Source: Magnetofaba australis IT-1 (GTDB lineage Bacteria; Pseudomonadota; Magnetococcia; Magnetococcales; Magnetococcaceae). Taken from it: DNA of 64,000 bases. The DNA lies in contig NZ_LVJN01000020.1 of NCBI RefSeq assembly GCF_002109495.1, forward strand, positions 1,162,300-1,226,299. The letters are read 5' to 3'. Within the stretch, counting starts at the first letter, position 1. Every line of letters begins with the position of its first letter. The notes beneath the pieces were generated by a model, which did not search any database, was not told the DNA's origin, and was given only the letters and a program-made list of their open reading frames with translations. The position numbers were made by a program, and so were the translations under genes. Positions 1 through 8,690 of this stretch are shown in pieces.

Positions 1-161
1 AGGTCGTGGCGGGCGTGAAACGGGCTGGGGGCGTCGCTGATCTCATGGTAGATGAGCACCAGGGTGGCGTCGGCCAGCAGCCAATGCAGCAGAGGCTTGG
101 GCAGGCGGATGCTCTGCACCGGTTTGGAGCGATAGATCGCGCGCAGCAGATTGCGAAGCAC
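1..161 (-). CDS. Partial polysaccharide deacetylase-like protein (N-terminus only)
   Basis: An open frame reads leftward off the window edge from a GTG at 161, preceded by an AGGAAGG ribosome-binding site. The 53 visible residues include LVLIYHEISDAP followed by PFHARHDL. That matches the first strand and YHxx(S/D) motif near the start of NodB-type polysaccharide deacetylases, whose metal-binding residues would lie beyond the edge. The next gene on the same strand is a sulfotransferase, so a surface polysaccharide region is plausible. The assignment rests on one motif in a fragment; the frame itself is well supported. Confidence 0.5.
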   Translation of the reverse strand, partial: MLRNLLRAIYRSKPVQSIRLPKPLLHWLLADATLVLIYHEISDAPSPFHARHD

Positions 162-199
162 GGCGGGCCTTCCTCACAGGGCGTTGGAGTGGGACCAAT

Positions 200-961
200 C
201 TAGTGTGATGCGTGGCCTGCGTCCAGGCGTTGTTGCAGTTGTGTTAGCAATGGTTGGCAGATCTGCGCAATGCAATCCTGGATGAACTCTTCCGGGACTA
301 CGCTGGCCAGCGGCAGCGCATGTTTGCCGCGCGCGGCGTGGCTCCGGTTGGCGTTGAGTTGCGCCGTGTCGATATTAAGAAACGTCGCTAGCCGTTCCAG
401 GCTGACGCCGATGCGCTCGGTGCGCAGCAGTAACAGGCGTTCAGTGGGGACGGCGTTGAGCACGGTTTCAATATGCTCGCGCCAATAGCTGAGGTACGCC
501 GTGATGGGACGCACATTGGGCAGGCGCGACAGGAGTTGATCGTGTTGCGTGAAGGCGTCGGGGTAGGGCGCATAGCGGCGCGCCTCCAACTGCTCCCACA
601 ACGAGCCGGTGCGCGCAGTGATGAGGTTCTGATTCAGCTCCGATTCCAGCCACGGGCGCGGATCGCGGATGGTGAGCACAAAGCGCGCTTCGGGGAACGC
701 TTGGGCCAGCATCGGCGCCGCCCAGTGCAGGGGGTGGCTCGCCTCCATCTCCAGCGCCAGGCGTTGGTCTCGCTCAATCAGGATCCGCTGCATGTTGGCG
801 TCGGTGAGCGCGCCATCGCGCCAGGCGATGAGGTCAGGCAGGGTGCGTGCCGGGTCCGCCTCATGGCCTGTGCGGAACTGCTCACGGAACAGGGCGTGAA
901 TGGAGTGGGTGCCGCTGCGCGGCAGCCCGACGCAATAGGCGTGAAAGCGTCTTGGAGGCAT
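200..961 (-). CDS. Sulfotransferase family protein
   Basis: This 253-residue protein opens with a beta strand and the motif GLPRSGTHSI (residues 12-21), the 5'-phosphosulfate loop of PAPS-dependent sulfotransferases. Near residue 95 a second strand and RDPRPWLESE match the 3'-phosphate-binding segment (IRDPR). It probably transfers sulfate from PAPS to a carbohydrate or lipid acceptor, but the acceptor cannot be read from sequence. No signal peptide or membrane segment is present, so it should be cytosolic. It lies 38 bases upstream of the deacetylase-like gene on the same strand and may be co-transcribed with it. The start ATG follows a weak GAGAG site. Confidence 0.8.
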   Translation of the reverse strand: MPPRRFHAYCVGLPRSGTHSIHALFREQFRTGHEADPARTLPDLIAWRDGALTDANMQRILIERDQRLALEMEASHPLHWAAPMLAQAFPEARFVLTIRDPRPWLESELNQNLITARTGSLWEQLEARRYAPYPDAFTQHDQLLSRLPNVRPITAYLSYWREHIETVLNAVPTERLLLLRTERIGVSLERLATFLNIDTAQLNANRSHAARGKHALPLASVVPEEFIQDCIAQICQPLLTQLQQRLDAGHASH

Positions 962-1028
962 CTGTCTCTCTGTCTGGCTTCAAGGCTGCATGCGTTGCCG
1001 TTCGACTCGCTGCGAAGAGCGGATCGAA

Positions 1029-2099
1029 TCACACACAAAAGGTTTGCTTCTCATCATCCCAGAACCACGGGTTCTCCGGGCTGATGCGCACGCCGCCGCG
1101 ATCCATCACCTGCTGCGCCACCGCGCGCCCGGTGAGTTCTCCCGTCATGAACGCCGCGCCGCGCGGGGTGAGGGCGTAGCGGGTTTCCAGCCCCATGGGG
1201 TTTTCTGCATCCTGTTGTGTGCAGGCCAGCAGGGGTTCGGGCAGACAGGTGAGATCATCCAGCACCCCTTTGACGCCTAAATCGCCCCAGAACGGCGCGG
1301 GTTCACTGTACATATAGGCGTTGAAGATGCGCGGGAAGCTGTCCACGGCTTGCACAAAGCGCGCGTAACGCTCCGGCTCCATGGGGCGGGAGAGGCGCGG
1401 CTCGGCGGGCGGATTCGCCACCGCCTCCAGCAGTCGGCGCTGGGTGAGGGTCAGTCCGTCGCTCTGCCAGGGGAACTCCTGACAGAAACGCAGCAGCGCC
1501 GCATGCAGAAACGGCAGCGCCTCAGTGTCCCACTTGAGCGCCCGCGCCAGCGCCTTGGGGTCCGGTTGCCGAATGGCGCGCCACACCCGTCGCGCCACGT
1601 CGAATGGCTCTTCGGTCACAGGCTGTGCGGTTTCCATCACTTCGGCCAGTTGTGTTGGGTTGAGCTGTCCCAGCCCCCAAAATGGCTCGATTCCGTCAAA
1701 ACGATCGATGCACGCCAATGCGCAGCGCTGCGCCACATCCTCCCGGCGCCCCAAACGCTCGAGAATCTGCAGCAGTTGCAGTTGATCGTAGAGATCGTGC
1801 TCAAACAGCAGCACGATGCGGTCATAATCCTTCAAATCCGCCAACTTCTGGCGTCGCGCCGCCATGTCATCGTGAATCTGTTGCGCCGTAGGGGCGTCGG
1901 CTTGGGAGAAGGCGTCGGCCAAGAATGCCGCCCGCGTCGCATCCAGCGCCATGTCATCCATTCGCGGCTCCGGCAGCGGCGGCGGAATCGGCCCGATGTG
2001 CAGCGCGTCGCGCCAGGGCAGGGCGTCTTGTGCGGGGACGCCCAACTCTCGCAGCGCGAGCGAGACCGAATCGCCGTTGGTTATGTACAAAGTTTTCAT
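1029..2099 (-). CDS. DUF1835 domain-containing protein
   Basis: The 356-residue protein begins MKTLYITNGDSVSLALRELG and continues with LPWRDALHIGP, the pattern of the DUF1835 N-terminal domain. The middle segment VLLFEHDLYDQLQLLQIL is the other conserved block, and the C-terminal half matches the companion DUF3658-like region in layout. No enzymatic function is established for the family. I chose the ATG at 2099 because family members start at this strand; the frame stays open 32 codons further upstream, where it would overlap the divergent carbonic anhydrase leader. It is cytosolic, with no membrane segments. Confidence 0.7.
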   Translation of the reverse strand: MKTLYITNGDSVSLALRELGVPAQDALPWRDALHIGPIPPPLPEPRMDDMALDATRAAFLADAFSQADAPTAQQIHDDMAARRQKLADLKDYDRIVLLFEHDLYDQLQLLQILERLGRREDVAQRCALACIDRFDGIEPFWGLGQLNPTQLAEVMETAQPVTEEPFDVARRVWRAIRQPDPKALARALKWDTEALPFLHAALLRFCQEFPWQSDGLTLTQRRLLEAVANPPAEPRLSRPMEPERYARFVQAVDSFPRIFNAYMYSEPAPFWGDLGVKGVLDDLTCLPEPLLACTQQDAENPMGLETRYALTPRGAAFMTGELTGRAVAQQVMDRGGVRISPENPWFWDDEKQTFCV

Positions 2100-2247
2100 G
2101 GAATTATTCCAGGCGCGCGACCCAATCAAAAAATCGGACGTTGTGTAGAAGTTCAAATGGCCAAACGCGCGTAAAGTGTGGTTAGATAACAGCAAGCGAT
2201 CAATGAACGTTTTGTCGATACTCTACACCATGTTGAGGGGGATGAGC

Positions 2248-3003
2248 ATGATCAAGCGACTGGCGGTGGCGGCGTTGGCGACCATGGCGATGGGCGCAGC
2301 GGGCGCGGCGATGGCTTCGGACAAAGCCCATGGCGGGGCGCCCCACTGGGGCTACTCCGGCGATGAAGGGCCGAAAAACTGGGGCGCGCTCAGTGATGCG
2401 TTCATTGCTTGTTCCAAAGGCGTGAATCAGTCGCCGGTGAACATCAGCGAGACCGTGGAGGCGCTGCAGCAACCGTTGATCTTTAACTATGGCGCCACCG
2501 CCAAGGAGGTGATCAACAACGGCCACACCATCCAGGCCAATCTCTCGGCGGGTTCGGAGTTGGCGGTGGACAATATGCGCTTTGAGCTGCGTCAGTTCCA
2601 CTTCCACAGCCCCAGCGAAAACCAGTTCGATGGCGTCTCCTATCCGCTTGAAGCGCACTTTGTCCATGTAGGCCCCAAGGGCGAGTTGGCGGTGGTGGGG
2701 GTGATGTTCCGTCTGGGCGCGGAGAACGCCGAGTTGGCGAAGATCTGGGCCAAACTGCCGGAGTCGGGCGAAAAAGCCACGGTGGAGGCGGTGGATCCCA
2801 ATCTGCTGCTGCCCGCTTCGCGCGACTACTACCGCTTTAGCGGGTCGCTGACCACGCCGCCGTGCAGCGAGGGGGTGCGCTGGTTGATGATGAAGGAGCC
2901 GTTGACCCTCTCCAGCAAGCAGGTGGATCAGTTCGTCAATCTGATGGGCGGTCCCAACAATCGCCCGATTCAGCCGCTCAACGCCCGCCGCGTGATGCGC
3001 TGA
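2248..3003 (+). CDS. cah: Alpha-type carbonic anhydrase, periplasmic
   Basis: Interconverts CO2 and bicarbonate in the periplasm. A Sec signal peptide (MIKRLAVAALATMAMGAAGAAMA) precedes the mature 228 residues. Zinc ligands sit in QFHFHSPSEN and EAHFVH, the proton-shuttle histidine in NNGHTIQ, and the Thr-199 region in TTPPCSEGV, so the active site looks complete. The start at 2248 is chosen because a GAGGGGG site lies 7 bases upstream; an ATG two codons earlier is too close to it. The gene stands alone, diverges from the DUF1835 gene and ends in a strong terminator. Together with the Calvin-type aldolase it fits inorganic-carbon handling. Confidence 0.93.
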   Translation: MIKRLAVAALATMAMGAAGAAMASDKAHGGAPHWGYSGDEGPKNWGALSDAFIACSKGVNQSPVNISETVEALQQPLIFNYGATAKEVINNGHTIQANLSAGSELAVDNMRFELRQFHFHSPSENQFDGVSYPLEAHFVHVGPKGELAVVGVMFRLGAENAELAKIWAKLPESGEKATVEAVDPNLLLPASRDYYRFSGSLTTPPCSEGVRWLMMKEPLTLSSKQVDQFVNLMGGPNNRPIQPLNARRVMR

Positions 3004-3024
3004 TTCTGTTTCACGCTGTCTGAA

Positions 3025-3067
3025 TAAAAAAACGCCGCCTCGAGTTGCTCGGAGCGGCGTTTTTTTG
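3025..3067 (+). terminator. Rho-independent terminator of the carbonic anhydrase gene
   Basis: An AACGCCGC / GCGGCGTT stem is flanked by an A-run on the left and seven Ts on the right, 22 bases after the stop codon. The A-run also makes it usable on the opposite strand. Confidence 0.9.
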
Positions 3068-3097
3068 ATTTGCATGCGCATAAATCAAAACCAGAAT

Positions 3098-3374
3098 GGC
3101 ACGGAACGACCAATGTTTGCGTGATGCAGGGTGAGCTTGCGCTGACTATTGGCCGCCGACTGGTCGGCGGCGGGGTGATTCGGGCCATCCATGGCCCTCA
3201 CCCTTCGGGCTCGCTTACGCGAGTCAGATTCGGCAATCTTGCCGAATCGTCTGGGGGCTGCGCCCCCAGCGGGGCGAGGGGCGGCGCCCCACGGTTTGGC
3301 TTTTGGGAGCTCGAGGGCAAAGCCCTCGATATCTTCCATTTTCAAAATCGCCAATATCCAATTCTACATTCGAC
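3098..3374 (+). repeat. Modular hairpin repeat, copy A (type I, expanded)
   Basis: A 277-bp non-coding element between convergent genes. It begins with GACCAATGTTTGCGTGA, followed by the stem GCCGCCGAC/GTCGGCGGC, the stem CTGGGGGC-TGC-GCCCCCAG, GGGGC-GGC-GCCCC and CGAGGGC-AAA-GCCCTCG, and ends near CCAATTCTACATTCGAC. Copies B, F and G share this order. Copy A alone carries three extra stems between the first and second: GGGCCAT/ATGGCCC, CTCGC/GCGAG and ATTCGGCAA/TTGCCGAAT. There is no reading frame with coding character. Confidence 0.85.
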
Positions 3375-3384
3375 ACATTATAGC

Positions 3385-4242
3385 TCAAGAGAACAGGTGT
3401 GCGCTGAGTTTGCCGCGATATTCGATGGTGAGCGGGTGGGTGTGGCCCAGCATCTCGAATGTCTGGATCAACTGCTTGCGTCCGGCGTCATCCTCAAAGG
3501 CGCGGTCACGCTTGAGAATCTCCAGGAACTGATCCATTCCCTCGGCGAAGGCGTCGCTGGCCACCAACGCCTGCCCCAGGGTCAGGCGCGCGGTCAGGTC
3601 GTCGGGGTTGGCGTCCACCTGCGCGCGCAGGCTGTGCAGGTCGCCGCCCGCATCGGCAAACGCCAACTTGGCGTGAATCGCCTTGGCTTCCGGGCTCTCA
3701 GCCTGGGAGGGGCAGAGTTGTCCCAGCACCGCTTTGGCGGCTTCGTGCTGGCTGTTTTCCAGTAGAATCCGCGCTGCGCCGCAGATGCTGGGGGCGTGGT
3801 CCGGTTGGGCCTCCAGCGCCGCCTGAAAGAGATTCAGCGCCTCATCCATACGCCCATGTTGGGCCAAAAGCGCCGCGTGCGAACTCATTTTGTCCGCTTC
3901 GGAGGGGATGGCTTTGTCGAGGAACTCGCGAATGCGCGACTCGGGCAGGGCGCCGGTGAACTCGTCGACAACCTGGCCGTCGATGACCAGCTTGACGGCG
4001 GGAATGCCGCGCACCTGGAACTGTTGCGCCAGGGATTGGTTCTGGTCGGAGTCGATCTTGGCCAACAGGAAGCGGCCATTCATATCTTCGGCGATCTTTT
4101 CCAATATCGGACTGAGGGTGCGACAGGGCTGGCACCAGGGCGCCCAGAAGTCCACCAGCACCGGCAGACTTTGCGAGCGGTGCAGCACCTCGGTGACAAA
4201 ATTGGTTTCATCGACATCGATGACCCACTGTGAAGCAGCCAT
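3385..4242 (-). CDS. cnoX: CnoX/YbbN-like thioredoxin-TPR chaperone
   Basis: The 285-residue protein has an N-terminal thioredoxin domain (about residues 1-110) with FWAPWCQPCRTL and the cis-proline segment RGIPAVKLV. An alpha-helical C-terminal half of TPR-like helices follows (HAALLAQHGRMDEALNLFQAALEAQPD). That arrangement and length match CnoX (YbbN), a redox-linked holdase that hands clients to GroEL and DnaK. Unlike the E. coli protein, which has SxxC, this one keeps both active-site cysteines, as many other proteobacterial members do, so it could act as a reductase. It is cytosolic and transcribed alone after murI on the same strand. Confidence 0.85.
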   Translation of the reverse strand: MAASQWVIDVDETNFVTEVLHRSQSLPVLVDFWAPWCQPCRTLSPILEKIAEDMNGRFLLAKIDSDQNQSLAQQFQVRGIPAVKLVIDGQVVDEFTGALPESRIREFLDKAIPSEADKMSSHAALLAQHGRMDEALNLFQAALEAQPDHAPSICGAARILLENSQHEAAKAVLGQLCPSQAESPEAKAIHAKLAFADAGGDLHSLRAQVDANPDDLTARLTLGQALVASDAFAEGMDQFLEILKRDRAFEDDAGRKQLIQTFEMLGHTHPLTIEYRGKLSAHLFS

Positions 4243-4302
4243 GGGGCGATCCTCATCGGTCAGAATGTGAACGTGGCGATCTTTTGTACAAGTTTTAGAC
4301 TA

Positions 4303-5142
4303 TTAGAGATCCACCATCTCCGCGCGTTCAATGGGAAAACCGTGCAGAAAGCGCCGCGCCACTTCGGTAAAGCGGTCGGCCTCGTCAGTGACCAGATAGC
4401 GCAACTGCTGCTGGGCGTCCTCGAATGTGGGGCGCACCACCTCGGGCATCAGATCCGCCAGATCATCGGCCACGGCATGGGCGGAGTCCACCAGCGCAAT
4501 CTCCGGTCCCATCACTTTGCCAATGGCCTGTTTAAGCACTGGATAGTGGGTGCAGCCCAGAATCAGCGCGTCGATATCATGTTGCTTTAGCGGCGCTAGA
4601 CTCTCTTCGATAATCAGATGGGAGGCGGGGTGGTCGGTCCAGCCCTCTTCGGCCAGGGGCACGAACAGCGGGCAGGGGGCGTCGGCCACGGTCACTTTGG
4701 GCTGCATCAGGAACAGGCTGTGGCGGTAGGCGCCGCTGGCGATGGTGGTGCGGGTGCCGATCACGCCGATGCGTCCGCTGCGGGTGGCGGAGAGGGCGGC
4801 GCGGCAGCCGGGTTGGATCACCCCCAGGGCGGGCAGGGCGGTATGGGCGCGCAGCGCCGCCAGTCCCAGCGCCGAGGCGGTGTTGCACGCCACCACCAGC
4901 GCCTTGACCTCATGGGCCTCCAGCACGCTGGCCACCTGAATGGTGTAGCGCTCCACCGTGCGCGCCGATTTTGTGCCATAGGGCACCCGCGCGGTATCAC
5001 CCAAATACAGGAACGATTCGTGCGGGAAACGCGCCGCCAGGGCGCGCAGCACGGTCAGGCCGCCCACGCCGGAGTCGAATACGCCGATGGGGCGGGTGTC
5101 GGGGGCGGCGGGGGAGCGGGCGAGTGGCGGGTCGATGATCAT
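4303..5142 (-). CDS. murI: Glutamate racemase
   Basis: Makes D-glutamate for peptidoglycan. The 279-residue product has the first catalytic cysteine region in VVACNTASA, the second in LILGCTHYPVL, and the N-terminal IGVFDSGVGGLTVLRAL with YLGDTARVPYGTKS, all diagnostic. I take the ATG at 5142: it gives the usual family length plus a short proline-rich lead. An upstream TTG at 5199 would add 19 residues and run toward the divergent tRNA promoter. The downstream thioredoxin gene begins 60 bases after the stop. Confidence 0.93.
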   Translation of the reverse strand: MIIDPPLARSPAAPDTRPIGVFDSGVGGLTVLRALAARFPHESFLYLGDTARVPYGTKSARTVERYTIQVASVLEAHEVKALVVACNTASALGLAALRAHTALPALGVIQPGCRAALSATRSGRIGVIGTRTTIASGAYRHSLFLMQPKVTVADAPCPLFVPLAEEGWTDHPASHLIIEESLAPLKQHDIDALILGCTHYPVLKQAIGKVMGPEIALVDSAHAVADDLADLMPEVVRPTFEDAQQQLRYLVTDEADRFTEVARRFLHGFPIERAEMVDL

Positions 5143-5205
5143 GGCGCACAGGTTAGCGGTAACCGTGCAATTTGGAAAGCCGATGCGCGCGCGGCGCAAA
5201 AAATG

Positions 5206-5235
5206 TTGCCAACCCTTGGGTGATTACGGTATACA
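5206..5235 (+). promoter_or_regulatory. Sigma-70-type promoter of tRNA-Leu
   Basis: TTGCCA at 5206-5211 and TATACA at 5230-5235 are separated by 18 bases. The expected start lies just upstream of the tRNA 5' end at 5257. The spacing and position fit a housekeeping promoter. Confidence 0.6.
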
Positions 5236-5256
5236 AGCTGTTCGCTTTTCTACTGC

Positions 5257-5341
5257 GCGGATGTGGTGGAATTGGTAGACACGCTGTCTTGAGGGGGCAG
5301 TGGCGTGAGCCGTGCCGGTTCGAGTCCGGCCATCCGCACCA
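5257..5341 (+). tRNA. tRNA-Leu (anticodon GAG)
   Basis: An 85-base cloverleaf. The acceptor arms are GCGGATG and CATCCGC, followed by A and an encoded CCA (5339-5341). The D-arm contains AATTGGTAGA, the anticodon stem CTGTC/GGCAG encloses loop TTGAGGG with GAG at 5291-5293, and the T-arm contains GGTTCGAGTCC. The extended variable arm is typical of class II tRNA-Leu. It reads CUC/CUU codons. Confidence 0.95.
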
Positions 5342-5505
5342 TTCCTTGTTGATTCTTCCGGCAACCTCTTGCTCTTTTCTTTCACCTAAGCAGGGTGGCG
5401 TGCGCGTTCAACCCCAGCGGTTGTGACAGCGCGCATGGTTAAGAGCCCCTGCCGTCCATCCTCAGCGGACACGCTGGGCGGACGTCCTGACGAAGAGGTG
5501 ATATC

Positions 5506-5841
5506 ATGAAAAAAATTGCACTCGTTCTTATGGCGCTGAGTCTGCTCGGCGCCGCCCCCAACGCCTTTGCCGACCCGGCCAAAGGCGGCAAGTACTATTT
5601 GAAAATTTTCAAGCCGAAAACGGGATACAATGGGACAAAATTCGCCTCCATGCATACCCGGGATGAGTGGAAGAGACTGTTCGACAACGATGGCTACGGT
5701 TTCATCGCGGAGTTCGGCGCCAAACACCCGAGTCTGAAAAAGTTTCTGTATAGCGATCAGTTCAAGATCAAACTGATGCCGCACATTCGGGATTTCGCCA
5801 TTGAGTACGCCTCCGACTCCGGCAATGTCCCACGCGACTGA
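5506..5841 (+). CDS. Small exported protein of unknown function
   Basis: I do not recognise the family. The 111 residues start with a clear Sec signal peptide (MKKIALVLMALSLLGAAPNAFA) and leave a mature protein of about 89 residues rich in Lys, Phe and Tyr, with GGKYYLKIFKP near its N-terminus and no cysteine. An AGAGGTG site precedes the ATG. It is monocistronic, 164 bases after tRNA-Leu, and ends at a long bidirectional terminator shared with the convergent DUF4332 gene. A periplasmic location is inferred from the signal peptide. Confidence 0.7.
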   Translation: MKKIALVLMALSLLGAAPNAFADPAKGGKYYLKIFKPKTGYNGTKFASMHTRDEWKRLFDNDGYGFIAEFGAKHPSLKKFLYSDQFKIKLMPHIRDFAIEYASDSGNVPRD

Positions 5842-5894
5842 CTTTGCCCCGTCAGGACGAAAGTGAGTTGGCGTCGCGCCACTGCATGGCGCGC

Positions 5895-5940
5895 AGAAAC
5901 AAAAACCCCCGTTGATTACTCAACGGGGGTTTTTGTTTCT
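5895..5940. terminator. Bidirectional terminator (21-bp perfect stem)
   Basis: Two 21-base arms pair perfectly around the loop TTAC. Each arm has AAAAACCCCC or GGGGGTTTTT in the middle, so U-rich tails form on both strands. It separates the convergent genes ending at 5841 and 5975. Confidence 0.92.
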
Positions 5941-5974
5941 CACTGGGATGGCGGCCTATGGCGCAGCGAGCCGC

Positions 5975-6379
5975 TTAGTAGGTCATCACCCGCGGCAGCT
6001 CCTTGGCTTGGGCCACCCAGTTGGCCACCTGCGAAGCCGCAGGGGGATTGCGCACCAGTTTCTTGGTCTCATTCACTTCCAACATCTTCTTATGCAGATT
6101 CTCGGCATTGCGCTGCGCCAGCTCCGGCACGGTGTCCACGCCAGCGGCCTCAAGCAGGTCGGAGTACTCTTCGCCCACCCCCTTGATGCGGAACAGGTCG
6201 GCCATATTACACCAACGTAGGATCAATTTGCCGCTGATGCCGCTGTCGGCCTCCAGCGTGCGACGCCCTTTGGCCGAAGCCCCCGCTTCCAGCAATTGCT
6301 CAATGGTCTTGATGCCGACCTCTTCCAGCTTGCTGGAATAGGTTTCGCCGATTCCTTCAATCTCCACCAGCTTGGTCAT
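5975..6379 (-). CDS. DUF4332 protein (tandem helix-hairpin-helix)
   Basis: The 134-residue protein carries two related helix-hairpin-helix segments: LVEIEGIGETYSSKLEEVGI near the N-terminus and LFRIKGVGEEYSDLLEAAGV about 60 residues later, the typical DUF4332 layout. HhH units of this kind usually contact nucleic acid backbones, but the family's role is not established. I chose the ATG at 6379, which has a GGAG site 7-8 bases upstream; the frame continues another 12 codons. It is small, soluble, cytosolic and monocistronic. Confidence 0.75.
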   Translation of the reverse strand: MTKLVEIEGIGETYSSKLEEVGIKTIEQLLEAGASAKGRRTLEADSGISGKLILRWCNMADLFRIKGVGEEYSDLLEAAGVDTVPELAQRNAENLHKKMLEVNETKKLVRNPPAASQVANWVAQAKELPRVMTY

Positions 6380-6725
6380 GCCTGATCTCCACTTATATTT
6401 TGGTAGGAAATGCAACTGAATCAGGATCCGTCCTCCCTCAAAACAAGATGGCGCGCTCTTCTGAAGCGGCTACGCAGGGGATCTCCTCCCACCCCGTTTT
6501 GATGAGGGGAATTATAGGGAATGAGAAAATCTTGCGGCAATGAATTTCAAGCCAGGGCAAGGGAAATTGCGAGGCGTGCGCAATGGAAAACGTTTCGATA
6601 CAATCCCCTCAGTGCGCCGTAGGCGATGAAAACGCCTGCATCAGGGGCGTCTGTTCGCCAACCGCCGCCGGTCGCTACGCTGACTGGTTGTATTGAACTC
6701 TGTTAAGCTGCAACCGGGAGAGGTT
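6380..6725. other. Intergenic region between divergent genes
   Basis: No reading frame with coding character. It holds an imperfect inverted repeat (CCCTCAAAAC near 6434 against GTTTTGATGAGGGG at 6496-6509) and an A/T-richer stretch around 6500-6600 that should contain the divergent promoters. I could not assign -35/-10 boxes with confidence. Confidence 0.5.
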
Positions 6726-8627
6726 ATGCGTTCACTGGCGGAATTGCGATCCATCGACCTGCGCTCGCTGTTTGCCCCTCTGCCCAGCGCCGAGGCGGTC
6801 AACGGCGCGTTTGCGCGCACCGCTTGGCTGGCGGCGCTGCTGGGGTTGATCCAGGGGCTGCTCAATCCCCAGTGGCTCAACAACGTCATCGACGGCCAGT
6901 TGATCGCCGGCGTCACCGGCTGCCCGACGTGGCTGCCGGAGTATATCTACGAGGTCAACTCCTTCTCGCTGATGAATCAGAGCGCGGCGGCGCTGATTCA
7001 CCTGGGGCTGTCCGACTGGACGGTCAATCTGATCTTCTCGGCGGGCTTCGCTGCGTTGGCCTACGCCTCGGTGGCGACGGCGGCGCTGCTGCTGCTGCGC
7101 GCGCCGCTGTTGGCGCTGCTGATCCCCCTGGTTCTCACCGATCTGCGTCTGGTGGGCGATCACTACTACCGCATCGACTTCCCTCTGGATCGCTCCATCT
7201 TCGGCATCGTCGGCATGCATGGGACGCTGATGATCCTCACGCTGCTCATTGCCGGGCGCACGCGCCTGGCGCTGTTTCTGGTGGGGCTGTTCCCGGCGGT
7301 GCACGCCTCCTGGGCCATCGCCCTTTGGCTGATGACCGGGGTGTGGTTTCTGCTCACCAAGACCAATCCATTCAAACGCGCGCTGCTGATCCCGTTTATC
7401 AGCGGCGTGGCGCTGTTCCTGGTCATTGGCGCCATCCATCTCAATTTCATCAAGACCGAACAGCCGCAGATGGACCCGGCCCAGGTGGAGGAGGCGTGGC
7501 AGCGCTTTATGCGTGATGATGGACGCAAAAATCACAATCGCCTGATTGGCGAGCAGGCAAATGTGGCGTTGGAGAGCGTGCAGTTCTTCACCAGCGAGAT
7601 CCTGCTGCTGCTGCTGGCGGGTACTCTGTGGCGTCGGCGTAGCGGGGCGCTTCTTGGGGGCGGCGCGCGCCTGTTGCAGGCGGTATTTGGCCTCATGGCT
7701 GTCGCCATGGCCATCCGGTTGGCGCTGGAGTTCGCCACTGAGTGGGTTCCGCGTCCGCTGGATGTGCTGCTCACCAGCCGCTGGATGAACCTGGATGCGC
7801 TGCTGGTTCACCTGTTGCTCATCGGCTGGATCATCCGTTTGGCGGTGGTGGAGCGGCTGCGTCTGGCGCTGTGGGCGCTGGGATTGCTGACGGTGATCGA
7901 CCTGGGCTCGGCGTTCTACAAGCGGCGGCTGCCGCTGCTGCCGTGCCCCGACTGCCCCACCTTCTCCGAGCGCGCCCTGGCCAACGGCTCATTCGTCGCC
8001 GTGACCACGATCCTGCTGGCGCTGCTGATCGCCGCGCTGTGGCGGCGGGGCGGCGGCGTGTTGGCGGAGCGTGACAGCTGGCGGGGACGCATGCCGGAGA
8101 TCTTTGTCGGGGTGATGCTGCTGGTGTGGGGTGGCCGCGCCCTTTATCACGCTGTGGATCTGCGTCAGATCGTCGATCCCCTCTACTTCAGCGAGCGTCA
8201 TCGCCACACCCCGCGCCACTGCGACGACTGGAAACGCTTCTATCAGGAGCGCATCGTTGACGGCGATGGGCTGTTGATGGTGGGGCCGCAGGCGTTTGAA
8301 AATACCCACTTCAACAACAGCGCGCTCTATCTGTCGCGGCGCTGCATCATGGGCCCTCCCTTCGGCGGCCACCCCTATTCGCTGGACTCCCTGCTCTCCA
8401 GCCGCAAGCTCAATGCGCAGATCGCCTGCGCGCCCGATCCCAATATCACCGGCGCCGAACTGGTGGCGGCGCTGCCCGCCTGTTGGGCCAACAAATCTGA
8501 AGCGGAGTGGCGCGCCCTGCGTCGTGAATACGGCATCGGCGCGCTGCTGCTCAACGCCCGTTGGCGGGTGAATCTGCCCGAGAGCGACCGGCTGTGCGAT
8601 CTGCGCCTCTACGAGTTGCCGAAATAA
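6726..8627 (+). CDS. Large multi-pass membrane protein of unknown function
   Basis: The 633-residue protein has about ten to twelve hydrophobic segments between residues 25 and 470, for example LIPLVLTDLRLVGDHYYRIDFPLDRSIFG and LFLVGLFPAVHASWAIALWL. A C-terminal soluble domain of about 150 residues follows, containing DGLLMVGPQAFENTHFNNSAL and a final Cys-containing strand. The alternation of TM helices with acidic/His loops and a soluble tail resembles GT-C-type glycosyltransferases or polymerases, but I find no diagnostic motif. The ATG at 6726 follows a GGGAGAGG site. It is transcribed alone, upstream of the aldolase. Confidence 0.7.
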   Translation: MRSLAELRSIDLRSLFAPLPSAEAVNGAFARTAWLAALLGLIQGLLNPQWLNNVIDGQLIAGVTGCPTWLPEYIYEVNSFSLMNQSAAALIHLGLSDWTVNLIFSAGFAALAYASVATAALLLLRAPLLALLIPLVLTDLRLVGDHYYRIDFPLDRSIFGIVGMHGTLMILTLLIAGRTRLALFLVGLFPAVHASWAIALWLMTGVWFLLTKTNPFKRALLIPFISGVALFLVIGAIHLNFIKTEQPQMDPAQVEEAWQRFMRDDGRKNHNRLIGEQANVALESVQFFTSEILLLLLAGTLWRRRSGALLGGGARLLQAVFGLMAVAMAIRLALEFATEWVPRPLDVLLTSRWMNLDALLVHLLLIGWIIRLAVVERLRLALWALGLLTVIDLGSAFYKRRLPLLPCPDCPTFSERALANGSFVAVTTILLALLIAALWRRGGGVLAERDSWRGRMPEIFVGVMLLVWGGRALYHAVDLRQIVDPLYFSERHRHTPRHCDDWKRFYQERIVDGDGLLMVGPQAFENTHFNNSALYLSRRCIMGPPFGGHPYSLDSLLSSRKLNAQIACAPDPNITGAELVAALPACWANKSEAEWRALRREYGIGALLLNARWRVNLPESDRLCDLRLYELPK

Positions 8628-8690
8628 CTGTTTTGCAGTGGGGAGTTTGCGCGCCGCTCGACGTTTTCATGACAGTTGCATGAATCGCTT

